Origin: Comamonadaceae bacterium
Lineage (GTDB): Bacteria > Pseudomonadota > Gammaproteobacteria > Burkholderiales > Burkholderiaceae_C
Length of the DNA: 51,134 nucleotides
Assembly: GCA_947447975.1 (NCBI GenBank)
Contig: CANFLU010000020.1
Location: 1 to 51,134, forward strand
Direction of reading: 5' to 3'
Made by a program: the position numbers and the translations under genes. The notes beneath the pieces were generated by a model, which did no database searches, was not told the DNA's origin, and was given only the letters and a program-made list of their open reading frames with translations. Below are positions 34,408 to 43,101 of the stretch, piece by piece; within the stretch, counting starts at the first letter, position 1; every line of letters starts with the position of its first letter.

Positions 34408-35804
34408 TCGATGACGTTGACAGCCAAGCCGCCGCGGCTCGTCTCTTTGTATTTTGTCATCATGTCGCGGCCGGTATCGCGCATAGTTTTAATCACCTGG
34501 TCCAGCGACACAAAGTGCGTGCCGTCGCCGCGCAGCGCCATTCGCGCCGCATTCAGGGCTTTGACCGAGCCCATGGCATTGCGCTCGATGCATGGAATTT
34601 GCACGCGTCCGCCCACCGGGTCGCAAGTGAGGCCTAAGTTGTGCTCCATGCCGATCTCGGCGGCGTTTTCCACCTGGGCAGGGTTGCCGCCCATCACGGC
34701 CGCCAGACCGGCTGCCGCCATGGAGCAGGCCACGCCTACCTCGCCCTGGCAGCCCACTTCGGCGCCACTGATGGAAGCGTTTTCTTTGTACAAAATGCCA
34801 ATCGCCCCGGCCGTGAGTAAAAAGTCACGTATCCCCTGCTGGTCAGCGCCCGAAATAAACCGGTCGTAATAGTGCATCACCGCGGGAATGATGCCTGCCG
34901 CACCATTGGTGGGCGCCGTAACCACGCGGCCCCCCGCAGCGTTTTCTTCGTTCACCGCCATGGCGTAGACGTTGACAAAGTCCAAAATCGTCAATTGGTC
35001 GCGCAGCGCCTCTTCGGGGCGGCTGCTTAGGCTGCGGTGCAATTCGGCAGCGCGGCGCCGCACCATCAGGTTACCGGGTAGGCAGCCATCGGTGCGTATG
35101 CCGCGCGCTACGCAGGCCTTCATCGCATCCCAAATCGCATCCAAGCCGGCATTGACATCCGCGTCGCTACGCCAGGCATGCTCGTTGGCGCGCATGACCT
35201 GGGCAATCGACATGCCAGTGCGGGTGGTGATAGCCAGCAACTCGTCGCCACTCAGAAACGGGTAGGCCAGTACGGTGCGATCAGCCACGATGCGCGGTGC
35301 TTCGTGGGTGGCGGCGTGTTCGGCATCGGCGTCTTCCTGCGAGACCACAAAACCACCGCCCACTGAAAAATAGCGCCGCTCCTGTAGCAGGCTGCCGGCT
35401 GCATCCAAAGCCATGAACTTCACACCATTGGGGTGAAAAGACAAGGTTTCGCGCCGCAAAAAAAGCACATCGGTTTTTTCGGCAAAGGCTATAGGATGGG
35501 AGCCTTGCAGATGAAGAACTTTTTCTTTGCGGATTTTCTTTAAGCGCAGGTCGATAGTGTCCGGGTCAATGCTGTCGGGCATCAGGCCTTCTAAGCCCAG
35601 CATCACCGCGGTATCGGTGCCATGGCCTTTACCGGTGGCGCCCAGTGAGCCGTATAGCCGCACTTCTACCCGGGCGGTAGCCGCCAGCATGCCGTCCTGC
35701 GCCAGCGCCTTCGCAAACATGGCAGCCGCCTTCATAGGGCCGACGGTATGCGAGGAAGAAGGACCGATTCCGATTTTGAACAGGTCAAAAACACTTAAAG
35801 ACAT
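34401..35804 (-). CDS. sdaA: L-serine ammonia-lyase (iron-sulfur, single chain)
   Basis: A 467-residue [4Fe-4S] L-serine dehydratase converting serine to pyruvate and ammonia. The N-terminal beta domain begins [20 protein letters not shown]. The alpha domain contains [23 protein letters not shown] and [18 protein letters not shown], which hold the cluster cysteines. The ATG at 35804 is the family start; a longer frame to 35852 is not supported. As first gene before soxBDAG it would drain glycine-derived serine to pyruvate. It is divergent from the mttB-like gene. Confidence 0.96.
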   Translation of the reverse strand: MSLSVFDLFKIGIGPSSSHTVGPMKAAAMFAKALAQDGMLAATARVEVRLYGSLGATGKGHGTDTAVMLGLEGLMPDSIDPDTIDLRLKKIRKEKVLHLQGSHPIAFAEKTDVLFLRRETLSFHPNGVKFMALDAAGSLLQERRYFSVGGGFVVSQEDADAEHAATHEAPRIVADRTVLAYPFLSGDELLAITTRTGMSIAQVMRANEHAWRSDADVNAGLDAIWDAMKACVARGIRTDGCLPGNLMVRRRAAELHRSLSSRPEEALRDQLTILDFVNVYAMAVNEENAAGGRVVTAPTNGAAGIIPAVMHYYDRFISGADQQGIRDFLLTAGAIGILYKENASISGAEVGCQGEVGVACSMAAAGLAAVMGGNPAQVENAAEIGMEHNLGLTCDPVGGRVQIPCIERNAMGSVKALNAARMALRGDGTHFVSLDQVIKTMRDTGRDMMTKYKETSRGGLAVNVIEC

Positions 35805-35892
35805 GAATGAACACCTATGAAGCCGCCATGAAAGATTGTGAAGTCGGCGCACACCTGCCTATTGTTCGCCATACGACGCGCCGAGTTGCCTA

Positions 35893-35934
35893 TGCGACAG
35901 CGTCGCTGGCGTTTAGATGCAAGTAGGTGTCGCA
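35893..35934. promoter_or_regulatory. Inverted-repeat operator candidate between sdaA and mttB-like gene
   Basis: TGCGACA (35893-35899) and TGTCGCA (35928-35934) are exact reverse complements separated by 28 bp, within the 205-bp divergent spacer. TGTCGC is the half-site wording known for some AraC-family regulators of amine and arginine catabolism, such as Pseudomonas ArgR. A smaller palindrome GCGAC-agc-GTCGC overlaps the left arm (35894-35906). The binding protein is not encoded in the window, so the assignment is inference. Confidence 0.5.
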
Positions 35935-36009
35935 GTATGACTTAGGCTAGGCTTGGGCACTGGGGATACTCATTGAAGCCCCTAGCCTTGTACCGATTGG
36001 AGATATTTT

Positions 36010-37596
36010 ATGGACGATAGTGTGACTTTAAACGCTGCCGACAGCGCGCCGCGCACCCGCCGCAGTGCAGGTGGTCGTGAAGCCAAGCGCGCGCTTCGTT
36101 CAGCGCGCAGTGAGCAGGCAGCGCCCTTTATCACGCGCAATATTCCCTATTACGAAGTGCTAGACGAAGAAGGCTTGGCGATCATCGAACGCAACGCCAA
36201 CACCATCTTGGAAGAAGTAGGTATCGATTTTCGCGACGACGCCGAAGCCCTGGACATCTGGCGCAAAGCCGGTGCAGAAGTCACCGGTGAGCGTGTGCGC
36301 TTTCCGGGTGGCATGTGCCGCGCCATTGTGCAAGCCAGCGCGCCACGCCAATTTACCCAATACGCCCGCAATCCGGCGCACAACGTGGTCATCGGCGGCA
36401 AAAACACCGTCTTTGCGCCCTCTTATGGTTCGCCCTTCGTGCGTGATCTGGACAAAGGCCGCCGCTACGCCACTTTGCACGACTTTGAAAACTTTGTGAA
36501 GTTGGCCTATATGGCCAACGCCATCCACCACAGCGGCGGCACGATTTGCGAGCCGGTGGACTTGCCGGTGAACAAGCGCCATTTCGACATGGTCTATGCG
36601 CACATGAAGTACAGCGACAAGCCCTTTATGGGATCGGTCACCAAGCCCGAGCGCGCGCAAGACACGGTGGAAATGGCCGCACGCCTGTTTGGCGATAACT
36701 TTATTGACCCCGCCACCGGCAAAAACCGCACTGTTTGTATCAGCCTGATCAACGCCAACTCGCCCATGACCTTTGATGAGACCATGCTGGGCGCGGCCAA
36801 GGTTTATGCGCGGGCTAACCAGGCCACCATCATCACGCCCTTTATTTTGGCGGGCGCCATGTCGCCTGTTACCGTGGCCGGCACCTGCGCCCAGACCCTG
36901 GCCGAAGCGCTGGCGGGTATGGCGTTTGTGCAATTGGTCAACCCCGGCGCGCCGGTGGTGCTGGGCAGCTTTGCGTCCTCGGTGTCCATGCAGTCGGGCG
37001 CGCCTACTTTTGGCACGCCCGAACCGGCGCTGGTGCTGTATGTGATGGCCGCCTTGGCCCGCCGTTTGGGTGTGCCCTTTCGCTCCGGCGGGGGCTTGTG
37101 CGGCTCCAAGATTGCCGATGCGCAAGCCGCCTCAGAGTCGGCCAACACCATGATTCCTACCTGCCTGGCGGGCGTCAACTTTGTGCTGCATACGGCCGGT
37201 TGGCTCGAAGGCGGCTTGTCCATGGGCTATGAAAAATTCATCATGGACTGCGACCAGGCCGGCATGATGCACACCTTGATGGCCGGTGTGGACATGAGCG
37301 AAAACGGCCAGGCTATGGACGCCATCCGCGAAGTCGGCCCCGGCAAACACTTTTTGGGCTGCGCACATACCCAGGCCAATTTCGAAACTGCGTTTTACCG
37401 CTCACCGATTACCGATAACAACAGCTTTGAGCAATGGGAAGCCGAAGGCGGCGTCGACCTGTCGGTGCGCGCCAATGCTCTGTGGAAGAAAAACCTGGCG
37501 GAGTACCAAGCACCGGTAATGGATCCGGCCACCGACGAAGCCATTTTGGACTACGTCAACCGGCGCAAGGCATCGTTTCCGGATTCGAATATCTGA
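36010..37596 (+). CDS. Non-pyrrolysine MttB-superfamily methyltransferase
   Basis: A 528-residue TIM-barrel protein of the trimethylamine methyltransferase superfamily (COG5598). Conserved segments include ILEEVGIDFRDDAEALDIWRKAGA, YGSPFVRDLDKGRRYAT, GSVTKPERAQDTVEMA and VPFRSGGGLCGSKIADAQAA. The frame has no internal amber codon, so pyrrolysine is absent, as in MtgB-type enzymes that demethylate glycine betaine, proline betaine or carnitine onto a corrinoid protein. A GGAGAT site precedes the ATG. The context (sarcosine oxidase, carnitine genes) favours glycine betaine, but no corrinoid partner is in the window. A strong terminator follows. Confidence 0.88.
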   Translation: MDDSVTLNAADSAPRTRRSAGGREAKRALRSARSEQAAPFITRNIPYYEVLDEEGLAIIERNANTILEEVGIDFRDDAEALDIWRKAGAEVTGERVRFPGGMCRAIVQASAPRQFTQYARNPAHNVVIGGKNTVFAPSYGSPFVRDLDKGRRYATLHDFENFVKLAYMANAIHHSGGTICEPVDLPVNKRHFDMVYAHMKYSDKPFMGSVTKPERAQDTVEMAARLFGDNFIDPATGKNRTVCISLINANSPMTFDETMLGAAKVYARANQATIITPFILAGAMSPVTVAGTCAQTLAEALAGMAFVQLVNPGAPVVLGSFASSVSMQSGAPTFGTPEPALVLYVMAALARRLGVPFRSGGGLCGSKIADAQAASESANTMIPTCLAGVNFVLHTAGWLEGGLSMGYEKFIMDCDQAGMMHTLMAGVDMSENGQAMDAIREVGPGKHFLGCAHTQANFETAFYRSPITDNNSFEQWEAEGGVDLSVRANALWKKNLAEYQAPVMDPATDEAILDYVNRRKASFPDSNI

Positions 37597-37631
37597 GGAA
37601 TACGAACCAAGCCTTGGCCAATAGGCAATAA

Positions 37632-37659
37632 AAAAAGGCTCGCATCTGCGAGCCTTTTT
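37632..37659. terminator. Bidirectional rho-independent terminator
   Basis: A perfect 13-bp stem AAAAAGGCTCGCA / TGCGAGCCTTTTT with a TC loop ends in T runs on both strands. It lies between the convergent mttB-like gene and the ABC ATPase gene and should serve both. Confidence 0.93.
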
Positions 37660-37678
37660 CATGGCACGTCGCGGTTGA

Positions 37679-39295
37679 TTAAGCCGCCACCTTCTGCCGC
37701 TTCGCCAGCACCTCATCTAGCCAGTCCACGCGCATTTCGGGCACTGCGGTGATCAGCTTTTGGGTGTAGGAGTGTTCGGGGTTTTCGAAGATTTTGTCGG
37801 TGGTATCAAAAGCCACAAACTGGCCTTGCAGCATGACGGCGGTGCGGTGGGCGATGCGGTGCACCACGTCCAGATCGTGGGTGATCAGGATGTAGGACAA
37901 GCCCAGCTCGCGCTGCAATTTGCGCAACAAGGTGAGAATTTCTTCAGCGACCAGCGGGTCCAGCGCCGAGGTGGGTTCGTCCAAGATGATGAGGTCAGGC
38001 TTGGCGGCCAGGGCACGGGCGATGCAGACGCGCTGCTTTTGCCCGCCGGACAACTGCCCTGGGCGGCGCTCCAGGTAGTCGTGTGGTAACTCGACCAGTG
38101 TCATGAGTTCCTGCGCACGCGCATTGACCTCGGCGCGCCCGGCGCCAAAATAAAACTCTACCGGTCGGCCGATGATTTCGCGCAGCGTCTGGCGCGGATT
38201 GATCGCCACATCGGGGATTTGGTACACCAATTGGATCGTGCGTTTGAGTTCTTTGCTGCGCGCTTTGAGCGTGCTGGGCAGCGCCTTGTCCTGGAACAGA
38301 ATTTGTCCGCTGCGTGGCGGCAGCAGGCCGGTGATGATGCGCGCCAGCGTCGATTTACCCGAGCCCGATTCACCGACCACGGCCACCGTTTCACCGCGCT
38401 GCACATCCAGTGACACGCCGCGCACCACATGGAAGTCGCCGTAATAGGCGTGGCAGTCTTGCACTTTCAATACCGTTTCGGGCTGCACGGTAGCGCTCAC
38501 CGCGCGCTCGCTGGCGGCCGCGCCGCGCACCGCGACCAGGCGCGCGGTGTAATCCTGGCGGGCCTCATGCAGAATTTGTTGCGTCAGGCCTTCTTCCACT
38601 TCCTTGCCATGGCGCAGTACCTTGATGCGGTCGGCCACCTGGGCTACCACCGCGAGGTCGTGGGTGATGTACAAGGCCGCTGTGCGGTACTGGCGAATGA
38701 GCGATTTGAGCAAAATCAGTACTTCAATTTGCGTGGTCACGTCCAGCGCGGTGGTGGGCTCGTCGAGCACCAACACATCAGGTCGGCAGGACATGGCCAT
38801 GGCCGCCATGGCACGCTGCAATTGGCCACCCGAGACCTGGTGCGGGTAGCGACTGCCAAAATTTTGTGCGTCAGGCAGGTCCAGTGCCACAAACAATTCG
38901 CGTGCCCAGGCCTCGGCTTGCGGCCGGGTCATCAGCTTGTGCAACACCGGCGCCTCGCAGACCTGGTCCATCAAGCTGTGCGCCGGGTTGAAGGCGGCGG
39001 CGGCCGATTGGGCAATATAGGCAATGCGCTTGCCACGCACTTGGCGGCGGCCTTCTGCGTCTAGCGCGCGGATGTTCACGCCGTCCAGCACCACTTCGCC
39101 GCCCGCGATATGCAAGCCCGCCCGGGCGTAACACATGCTGGACAAGCCGATCGTGGATTTACCGGCACCGCTCTCGCCGATGAGCCCGAGCACTTCACCG
39201 CGCTTCAATTGCAGATCTACATTGTCCACAATGACGTTGCCTGCGACGCTTTGCAGGCGCAAGCCGGAGATATTCAAAATAGTGGAGTTGTCCAT
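37679..39295 (-). CDS. ABC importer ATPase, fused tandem NBDs (oligopeptide/YejF type)
   Basis: A 538-residue protein with two complete ABC ATPase domains. The first has Walker A GESGAGKST, signature VSGGQLQR and Walker B VLVLDEPTTALD. The second has GESGSGKST, LSGGQKQR and LIILDEPTSALD. It energises the two permeases encoded immediately upstream. The fused DppD/DppF layout is as in YejF. It ends the minus-strand transporter operon at the bidirectional terminator. The transported substrate is unknown, probably a quaternary or N-methylated amine by context. Confidence 0.93.
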   Translation of the reverse strand: MDNSTILNISGLRLQSVAGNVIVDNVDLQLKRGEVLGLIGESGAGKSTIGLSSMCYARAGLHIAGGEVVLDGVNIRALDAEGRRQVRGKRIAYIAQSAAAAFNPAHSLMDQVCEAPVLHKLMTRPQAEAWARELFVALDLPDAQNFGSRYPHQVSGGQLQRAMAAMAMSCRPDVLVLDEPTTALDVTTQIEVLILLKSLIRQYRTAALYITHDLAVVAQVADRIKVLRHGKEVEEGLTQQILHEARQDYTARLVAVRGAAASERAVSATVQPETVLKVQDCHAYYGDFHVVRGVSLDVQRGETVAVVGESGSGKSTLARIITGLLPPRSGQILFQDKALPSTLKARSKELKRTIQLVYQIPDVAINPRQTLREIIGRPVEFYFGAGRAEVNARAQELMTLVELPHDYLERRPGQLSGGQKQRVCIARALAAKPDLIILDEPTSALDPLVAEEILTLLRKLQRELGLSYILITHDLDVVHRIAHRTAVMLQGQFVAFDTTDKIFENPEHSYTQKLITAVPEMRVDWLDEVLAKRQKVAA

Positions 39296-39310
39296 ACCCT
39301 GCAGTCTTTC

Positions 39311-40144
39311 TTAGAGTTCGGCTTGCGCGCCTGAGGGGCGCGCGTCAATCGACAGCATCCAATCCACCACCAGATTGACCGACACCGTCAGCAGCGCAAT
39401 AGCGGTGGCGGGGTAAATAGGCGCCATCATGCCGAAGTTGATCGCGGCGGCGTTCTCGCGCACCATCCCGCCCAAGTCGGCATACGGCGGCTGAATGCCC
39501 AAGCCCAGAAAAGACAGGCCGGCGATAAACAAAAAGTTAAAGCAAAAACGCAGGCCGAATTCGGAGACTAGCGGTGCCCAGGCATTGGGCAGGATTTCCC
39601 GGGTAATCACCCACCACAGGCCTTCGCCGCGCAGGCGCGCCGCTTCTACATACTCCATCACCGTCAGGTTCATACCGAGCGCGCGCGACAGGCGAAACAC
39701 CCGTGTCGAATCGAGCACGGCAATCGTCATGATCAGCGTTGGAATGCTCGAGCCAAAGACGCCCAGAATAATCAGCGCAAAAATCAGACTGGGAATGGAC
39801 AGCATCACATCCACCAAGCGGGTGAAAAACACATCCACCACCCCGCCCACCACGGCGCTGACCAGGCCGGCCAGAATGCCGATCAAAAACGACAAGGCAG
39901 TAATGGCCAGCGCCACACCAATCGTCATGCGGCTGCCGTACATCATGCGGGTAAGCATATCGCGCCCGATCTGGTCGGCGCCGAAAAGCATCTTGACGGA
40001 AGGTTCGTCCCAAGTGCCGCCGACGTTGGCCGACTCGGAGTAGGGCGCGATCCAGGGGGTAAACACGGAAATAACAATAAATAGGCTGACCACGGCGATG
40101 CCAAAGGCAGCCGAGGCGGTAAGTTTGTGTCCGAATAATTTCAT
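39311..40144 (-). CDS. ABC transporter permease (DppC/OppC type)
   Basis: A 277-residue inner-membrane permease. An N-terminal transmembrane helix (ASAAFGIAVVSLFIVISVF) is followed by the OppC-type segment LFGADQIGRDMLTRMMYGSR. The EAA loop reads EAARLRGEGLWWVITREILPNAWAPLV and supplies the ATPase contact. About six helices are expected. It lies 15 bp before the ATPase gene and 23 bp after the DppB-like gene, on the same strand. Confidence 0.93.
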   Translation of the reverse strand: MKLFGHKLTASAAFGIAVVSLFIVISVFTPWIAPYSESANVGGTWDEPSVKMLFGADQIGRDMLTRMMYGSRMTIGVALAITALSFLIGILAGLVSAVVGGVVDVFFTRLVDVMLSIPSLIFALIILGVFGSSIPTLIMTIAVLDSTRVFRLSRALGMNLTVMEYVEAARLRGEGLWWVITREILPNAWAPLVSEFGLRFCFNFLFIAGLSFLGLGIQPPYADLGGMVRENAAAINFGMMAPIYPATAIALLTVSVNLVVDWMLSIDARPSGAQAEL

Positions 40145-40167
40145 GGCGATAGCAATACGAAAATGGC

Positions 40168-41115
40168 TTAGCGCTGGTGGCGCAGACGGGGATTGACCAG
40201 AATGACCAGGATGTCGGCCAGCGTATTGAGCAGCACAAACACCGTCGCAAAGGTCAGGCCACAGGCCTGGATGACCGGCACGTCGCGTTTGGACACGCCA
40301 TCGACCATGTACTGGCCCAGGCCAGGATACACAAACACCGCTTCGATCACGACCACACCTACCACCAGATAGGCCATGTTCAGCGCGATGACCGTAATGA
40401 TGGGCGCTGCGGCATTGGGCAGGGCGTGGGTCACGATGACACGTTTGCGCGGCGCACCTTTGAGAAAAGCCATTTCGATATAGGGCGTGGACATAACCGA
40501 CAGCACCGAACTGCGCGTCATGCGCAGCATGTGTGCGGCCACCAGCAGCGTCAGCGTAATGGCGGGCAGCGTGGTCTGGAAGATACGGTCACCCAAAGTC
40601 ATTCCTTTGGACACCATGGCCAAGGACGGGAACCAGTGGAACTGCACCGAGAAGAAGATGATCAGCAAGTAGGCGATAAAAAACTCGGGCAAAGAAATCG
40701 CGATCAACGTCAGGATATTGGAGAGGCGGTCCGATAACTTGCCTTCGTTGATTGCTGCTAAAACCCCCAAACCGATGGATAAGGGGATGGCAATGACGGC
40801 CGCATAGCCTGCCAAAAACAAGGTATTGCGCAGGCGCGGCAACAAGTCGTCGATGATGACCCGCTTATTGGTCAGGGCCACGCCCAAATCGCCATGCAGG
40901 GCGCCGACCAGCCAGTTCCAATAGCGCAGGTGGGCAGGAACGTCCAGTCCCAGTTCGCGGCGAAACACAATCAGCGCCTCGGGCGTAGCGCCTTGCCCCA
41001 ACACCGCCGAGGCCACATCGCCCGGCAATATCTGCGTACATACAAAAATCAAGACCGACACTGCAAACAGGGTCAATATCCCCAAAAGCAGCCGGTTCAC
41101 AATCAACTTGGCCAT
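40168..41115 (-). CDS. ABC transporter permease (DppB/OppB type)
   Basis: A 315-residue permease. The first helix (LLLGILTLFAVSVLIFVCTQILPGDVA) is followed by an ectodomain stretch RELGLDVPAHLRYWNWLVGALHGDLG, typical of DppB. The EAA loop is MAFLKGAPRKRVIVTHALPNAAAPI. It pairs with the DppC-type permease. The upstream 175-bp gap to the binding-protein gene holds two hairpins that could set expression ratios. Confidence 0.93.
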   Translation of the reverse strand: MAKLIVNRLLLGILTLFAVSVLIFVCTQILPGDVASAVLGQGATPEALIVFRRELGLDVPAHLRYWNWLVGALHGDLGVALTNKRVIIDDLLPRLRNTLFLAGYAAVIAIPLSIGLGVLAAINEGKLSDRLSNILTLIAISLPEFFIAYLLIIFFSVQFHWFPSLAMVSKGMTLGDRIFQTTLPAITLTLLVAAHMLRMTRSSVLSVMSTPYIEMAFLKGAPRKRVIVTHALPNAAAPIITVIALNMAYLVVGVVVIEAVFVYPGLGQYMVDGVSKRDVPVIQACGLTFATVFVLLNTLADILVILVNPRLRHQR

Positions 41116-41133
41116 GACGAGCTATCAGTAGTT

Positions 41134-41160
41134 AAAAAAAGGCGGTGTGATTGCACCGCC
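41134..41160 (-). terminator. Hairpin plus T run between binding protein and permease genes
   Basis: On the minus strand, GGCGGTG / CACCGCC (41160-41141, 7-bp perfect stem with 6-base loop) is followed by seven Ts (41140-41134). This is a canonical intrinsic terminator or attenuator 19 bp before the DppB-like start. Confidence 0.75.
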
Positions 41161-41203
41161 GCGCGTAGCATAACGCCATGACAAGCTTACCAAAGAAAGA
41201 ATC

Positions 41204-41239
41204 AAAAAAAAGGGCCGGGCGCAAGCCCAAGCCCTTTTT
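41204..41239. terminator. Terminator downstream of the substrate-binding protein gene
   Basis: The nested stem AAAAAGGGC-c-GGGC-gcaa-GCCC-aa-GCCCTTTTT is flanked by A and T runs, so it can terminate in both directions. It lies 52 bp beyond the binding-protein stop. Confidence 0.78.
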
Positions 41240-41290
41240 CAAGATTCACAAAACGACGCCCTCTGTTGCTAGACCGGCGTCTTTGCAAAC

Positions 41291-42865
41291 TTAGGCGAAC
41301 CAACCTTTTTCAGGGATACGGTCATCGCCCATATCGTAACGGCCAGACGGTGTCAGACCTTGCAGCTTGGTGCTGTGCGCATCCAAGTAGTCCTGCACTG
41401 CGTAGTTCACCATACCCGCGTTTTGCGAGACCAGGTCTTGGCAGGTGTTGTACAGGGCTTGGCGCTTCTTGGCGTCGATTTCCACGCGCGCTGCTTCCAG
41501 CGCTTTGCTGAATTCGGCGTTTTCGAAGTGGCTGTCGTTCCAAGGGTTGCTCTTGCCACCGTAGAAGATGGATGTGAGTTGGTTGTCGATGGTGGGACGG
41601 TTACCCCAGTACACCGCGCAGAAAGGCTGCTTGAGCCACACGTTATCCCAGTAACCGTCGCCAGAGACGCGCTTGAGGTCCATATTGATGCCGGCTTTTG
41701 ACAGCGACTCTTGGAAGATCTGACCCGCATCGGTGGCGCCGGAAAATGCGCCTTCGGACACTTGCAATTCGATCGCGCCGCTGTGGCCCGACTTCTTGTA
41801 GTGGAACTTGGCCTTGTCAGGGTCGAAGCGGTTCATGGTCTGGTTGGGGTTGTAGAACTTCATCTTGGGCCCGACGCAGTTGTCGTTACCAATGGAGGCG
41901 TAGCCGCTATAGACGTTGTCCACAATCTTCTGGCGGTCAATACCGTACTTCAGCGCCAGCATGACATCGTTGTTGCTAAACGGCGCTTTGTCACTGTGCG
42001 CGACAAAGCAGAAGCGGTTGCCCATGCCGGGGGTACGCGAGACTTTGAGCGCCGGGTTTTTAGCCAGCAGTGCGGCAGTCTTGGGGTTGACGCGGTTGAT
42101 GATGTCCACTGTGCCCGTTTGCAGAGCCGTAGTGCGCTGGTTGGCGTCACCGATGTAGATCAGCTCAACACGGTCAAAGTTGCCGCGGTTGGGCTTCCAG
42201 TAGTTGCCGGGCTTGCGCTTGAAAGTCGCGCGCACGCCGGGCTGGAATTCGTCCAGCACGAAGGCGCCGGTTCCGTCGGGTTTGCTGAAATCTTTGAAGC
42301 CATTGGGCACTACGATGATGTGGTAGTCGCTCAGGTTGTAAGGCAAGTCCACATTGCCTTTGCTCATGGAAATCTGCACCTGGGTGGCGGAGAGTTTCTT
42401 GATTTCCTTGATATCGGCCAGCAAAGCTTTGGCAGGCGACTTGGTTTCACCGCGGTGCATATTGAGTGAATAAATCACATCATCCGCATCCAGGGTTTTG
42501 CCAGAGGTAAAGGTAATGCCTTTACGCACATTGAATACCCACTCGGCCGCGCCGGGCTTGACTTCCCAGCTTTCAAACAATTCGCCTACGGCATCGCCGT
42601 TGTCGGCCACTTCGACCAAATTGTTCCAGAGCATCAGGCTCATGGTGATGGGGATGGAGTCCGCATAGGTCAAGGGATCCAGGCTGTCCGAAGGCGAGCC
42701 GCCTTCCATGCCCATGCGCAAGGTGCCGCCTTTTTTCGGGGCGCTTTGTGCCATGGCGGGAGAGACACCCAAAGTGGATGCCAGGCCTACCGCGGACGCT
42801 CCGAGAATGATTTGGCGACGGTCCAGGATGATGCCCGAGTCGCTGTTGTGTTCGACATTTGCCAT
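41291..42865 (-). CDS. ABC transporter substrate-binding protein (family 5)
   Basis: A 524-residue periplasmic solute-binding protein of the SBP_bac_5 (oligopeptide) family. The export signal DRRQIILGASAVGLAS has an RR pair (R16-R17) like a Tat signal, with likely cleavage near AMA-Q (39/40). The mature part has GGTLRMGMEGGSPSDSLDPLTYADS, ELFESWEVKPGAAEWVFNVRKGI and GKTLDADDVIYSLNMHR, all family-typical. The start at the ATG at 42865 was preferred to 42886, which adds only seven residues. Its ligand is unknown; location suggests an amine or betaine. Confidence 0.92.
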   Translation of the reverse strand: MANVEHNSDSGIILDRRQIILGASAVGLASTLGVSPAMAQSAPKKGGTLRMGMEGGSPSDSLDPLTYADSIPITMSLMLWNNLVEVADNGDAVGELFESWEVKPGAAEWVFNVRKGITFTSGKTLDADDVIYSLNMHRGETKSPAKALLADIKEIKKLSATQVQISMSKGNVDLPYNLSDYHIIVVPNGFKDFSKPDGTGAFVLDEFQPGVRATFKRKPGNYWKPNRGNFDRVELIYIGDANQRTTALQTGTVDIINRVNPKTAALLAKNPALKVSRTPGMGNRFCFVAHSDKAPFSNNDVMLALKYGIDRQKIVDNVYSGYASIGNDNCVGPKMKFYNPNQTMNRFDPDKAKFHYKKSGHSGAIELQVSEGAFSGATDAGQIFQESLSKAGINMDLKRVSGDGYWDNVWLKQPFCAVYWGNRPTIDNQLTSIFYGGKSNPWNDSHFENAEFSKALEAARVEIDAKKRQALYNTCQDLVSQNAGMVNYAVQDYLDAHSTKLQGLTPSGRYDMGDDRIPEKGWFA

Positions 42866-43013
42866 ATATGAAGTTCTCCAATCCAAGCAGATTAATTAAC
42901 AGGGTTCCGCGGGCCATCCGAAAAAACAGGCCACGCGGAATCGGAGTGCAATTAGCTTTGCGCTCTTCTGGCATAGTAATCCAATATTTGGCCTCGCTCA
43001 AGCCAAACCCATC

Positions 43014-43043
43014 GGCATATTCCCTAGGTTTTTGCCCGTCAAG
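43014..43043 (-). promoter_or_regulatory. Candidate promoter for the transporter operon
   Basis: On the minus strand TTGACG (43043-43038) is followed after 18 bp by TATGCC (43019-43014). The -35 is good and the -10 is weak. It lies in the 236-bp gap between the hydratase stop and the binding-protein start, where nothing else was recognised. Confidence 0.35.
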
Positions 43044-43101
43044 CACGCCTTGGACAATTCCTGAAATTGAGTCCCTCAGCTGCTGCGCACTGCTGTGGTG
43101 C

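Noticed and set aside
35805..36009. Possible glycine or cobalamin riboswitch upstream of sdaA or the mttB-like gene
   Set aside because: No conserved aptamer core was recognisable in the 205-bp spacer; only short inverted repeats are present.
36010..37596. Pyrrolysine-containing MttB
   Set aside because: The frame is continuous with no amber codon and no pyl genes are present.
42866..43101. Minus-strand reading upstream of the binding protein with somewhat protein-like wording
   Set aside because: It has no own start with a ribosome site, runs out of frame into the binding-protein gene and matches no family. A leader with a candidate promoter explains it better.
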